Part shown: positions 63,559-64,000 of the stretch, piece by piece
Layout: each line of letters starts with the position of its first letter
How positions within the stretch are numbered: the stretch's first letter is position 1
Assembly (NCBI GenBank): GCA_003963145.1
Contig: RXJJ01000015.1
Coordinates: forward strand, 248,001-312,000
Direction: 5' to 3'
Length of the DNA: 64,000 nucleotides
Source of the DNA: Bradyrhizobiaceae bacterium
Lineage (GTDB): Bacteria > Pseudomonadota > Alphaproteobacteria > Rhizobiales > Xanthobacteraceae
The notes under the pieces: generated by a model
Database searches by the model: none
Told to the model about the DNA's origin: nothing
What the model saw: the letters and a program-made list of their open reading frames with translations, nothing else
Translations under genes and position numbers: made by a program

Positions 63559-63754
63559 CGAACTCATAATCTTCAAACCGCCAGGCCGGGCCCCTCTGGC
63601 AGCCTCTGAAAAGGGACTGCGATGTCGGACTGGAATTTCAGCAAGAGTGGCCCTTTTCGACAGCACCGCGCGGCGATGACGGTTCGTCAGCTGCGCGGTG
63701 ACCGATCTGACAAGCGAATACGGCCGCTCTTCTTTCACAAAGGGAGCCCGGTCC
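63559..63754 (+). promoter_or_regulatory. leader region of the TerC-family gene with a strong hairpin
   Basis: Leader of about 196 bases. Arms CACCGCGC (63664-63671) and GCGCGGTG (63693-63700) pair, with an inner stem TGACG (63677-63681) / CGTCA (63685-63689) on a GTT loop. It ends about 55 bases before the start codon. TerC genes are often under the yybP-ykoY Mn riboswitch, but I did not find its conserved GGGGAGTAG core. Confidence 0.45.
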
Positions 63755-64000
63755 ATGTTCGATATCTTCACCCCCGACGCCATCGCAGCCTTCTTTCAGG
63801 TCGTTCTGATCGACCTCGTTCTGGCGGGCGACAACGCCATCGTCATCGGCCTTGCGGCGGCCGGTCTGCCGCAGGCGCAGCGGACCAAGGCGATCCTGAT
63901 CGGCATCGGCGCGGCAACCTTGCTGCGTATCGTGTTTGCCGGTCTGACGACGCAACTTCTTCAGATCGTCGGCCTGCTGTTCGCCGGCGGCATTCTGCTG
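63755..64000 (+). CDS. TerC-family membrane protein, N-terminal part (partial)
   Basis: The first 82 codons lie in the window; the gene continues past the right edge. MFDIFTPDAIAAFFQVVLIDLVLAGDNAIVIGLAAAGLPQAQRTKAILIGIGAATLLRIVFAGL has the TerC hallmark LAGDNAIV with its membrane Asp-Asn, which is linked to metal-ion (notably Mn) export in YkoY/MeeY-type members. Start is the ATG at 63755 with AGGGAG upstream. Mn export is family knowledge, not shown here. Confidence 0.88.
   Translation, partial: MFDIFTPDAIAAFFQVVLIDLVLAGDNAIVIGLAAAGLPQAQRTKAILIGIGAATLLRIVFAGLTTQLLQIVGLLFAGGILL

Noticed and set aside
63559-63754. yybP-ykoY riboswitch
   Set aside because: The leader is structured, but I could not find the conserved GGGGAGTAG-type core; left as an unclassified leader.

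Overview
The window looks like chromosomal DNA of a high-GC alphaproteobacterium of the Bradyrhizobium / Afipia / Rhodopseudomonas group (Nitrobacteraceae). The grounds are a bacteriohopanoid locus arranged as in that group, a neighbouring TIGR03808/TIGR03809 gene pair, two DUF2336 proteins, an EcfF/NrsF-type sigma/anti-sigma pair, a MucR regulator, CtrA- and EcfG-like promoter motifs, and palindromic repeat families common in these genomes. No rRNA, tRNA, CRISPR array, insertion sequence or prophage was recognised.

Region 1 (1-11.5 kb) is the hopanoid locus. It holds the 3' end of squalene-hopene cyclase, hpnG, an inserted gene for a duplicated Omp25/31-type barrel, the leftward operon dxs-ispH-hpnH, the hopanoid RND transporter hpnN, a DUF2147 protein and the aminotransferase hpnO. 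Dxs and IspH supply isoprenoid precursor. HpnH and HpnG build the C35 side chain, HpnO aminates it and HpnN moves hopanoids to the outer membrane. Region 2 (11.5-24 kb) carries a cysteine-rich secreted peptide, a GMC oxidoreductase, an M20 amidohydrolase, a metal-type (HME) RND pump with its adaptor and a convergent TolC-like channel, an acetyl-CoA hydrolase/transferase and an enoyl-CoA hydratase.

Region 3 (24-33 kb) is regulatory. It contains an ECF sigma factor with a six-helix NrsF/DUF1109 anti-sigma factor that keeps both family cysteines, a DUF2336 protein, a membrane diguanylate cyclase, and a second ECF sigma / anti-sigma / subtilisin-like protease operon followed by the TIGR03809 and Tat-exported TIGR03808 genes. 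Region 4 (33-43.7 kb) has an MFS transporter, a lower-GC orphan gene, a pyroglutamyl-peptidase gene interrupted in frame by a palindromic repeat, a DUF3298 protein, folate genes (folP-folB, then folK), a HerA-like ATPase and an M20 peptidase, with several repeat elements between them.

Region 5 (43.7-64 kb) contains a GT39-like membrane glycosyltransferase, a TPR/O-GlcNAc-transferase-like protein, MucR, a DUF6456 protein, SufE, a DivJ-like sensor kinase with a peptidoglycan-binding protein, several small conserved proteins, a second DUF2336 protein, a taurine/nitrate-type ABC importer in one operon with a RidA-family protein, and the start of a TerC-family gene.

The most unusual items are the palindromic element translated inside the pyroglutamyl peptidase, the duplicated barrel gene inside the hopanoid locus, the two ECF modules, the nested repeats, and the promoter motifs in front of two very small genes. 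I see no clear evidence of a wholly new defence or mobile system.
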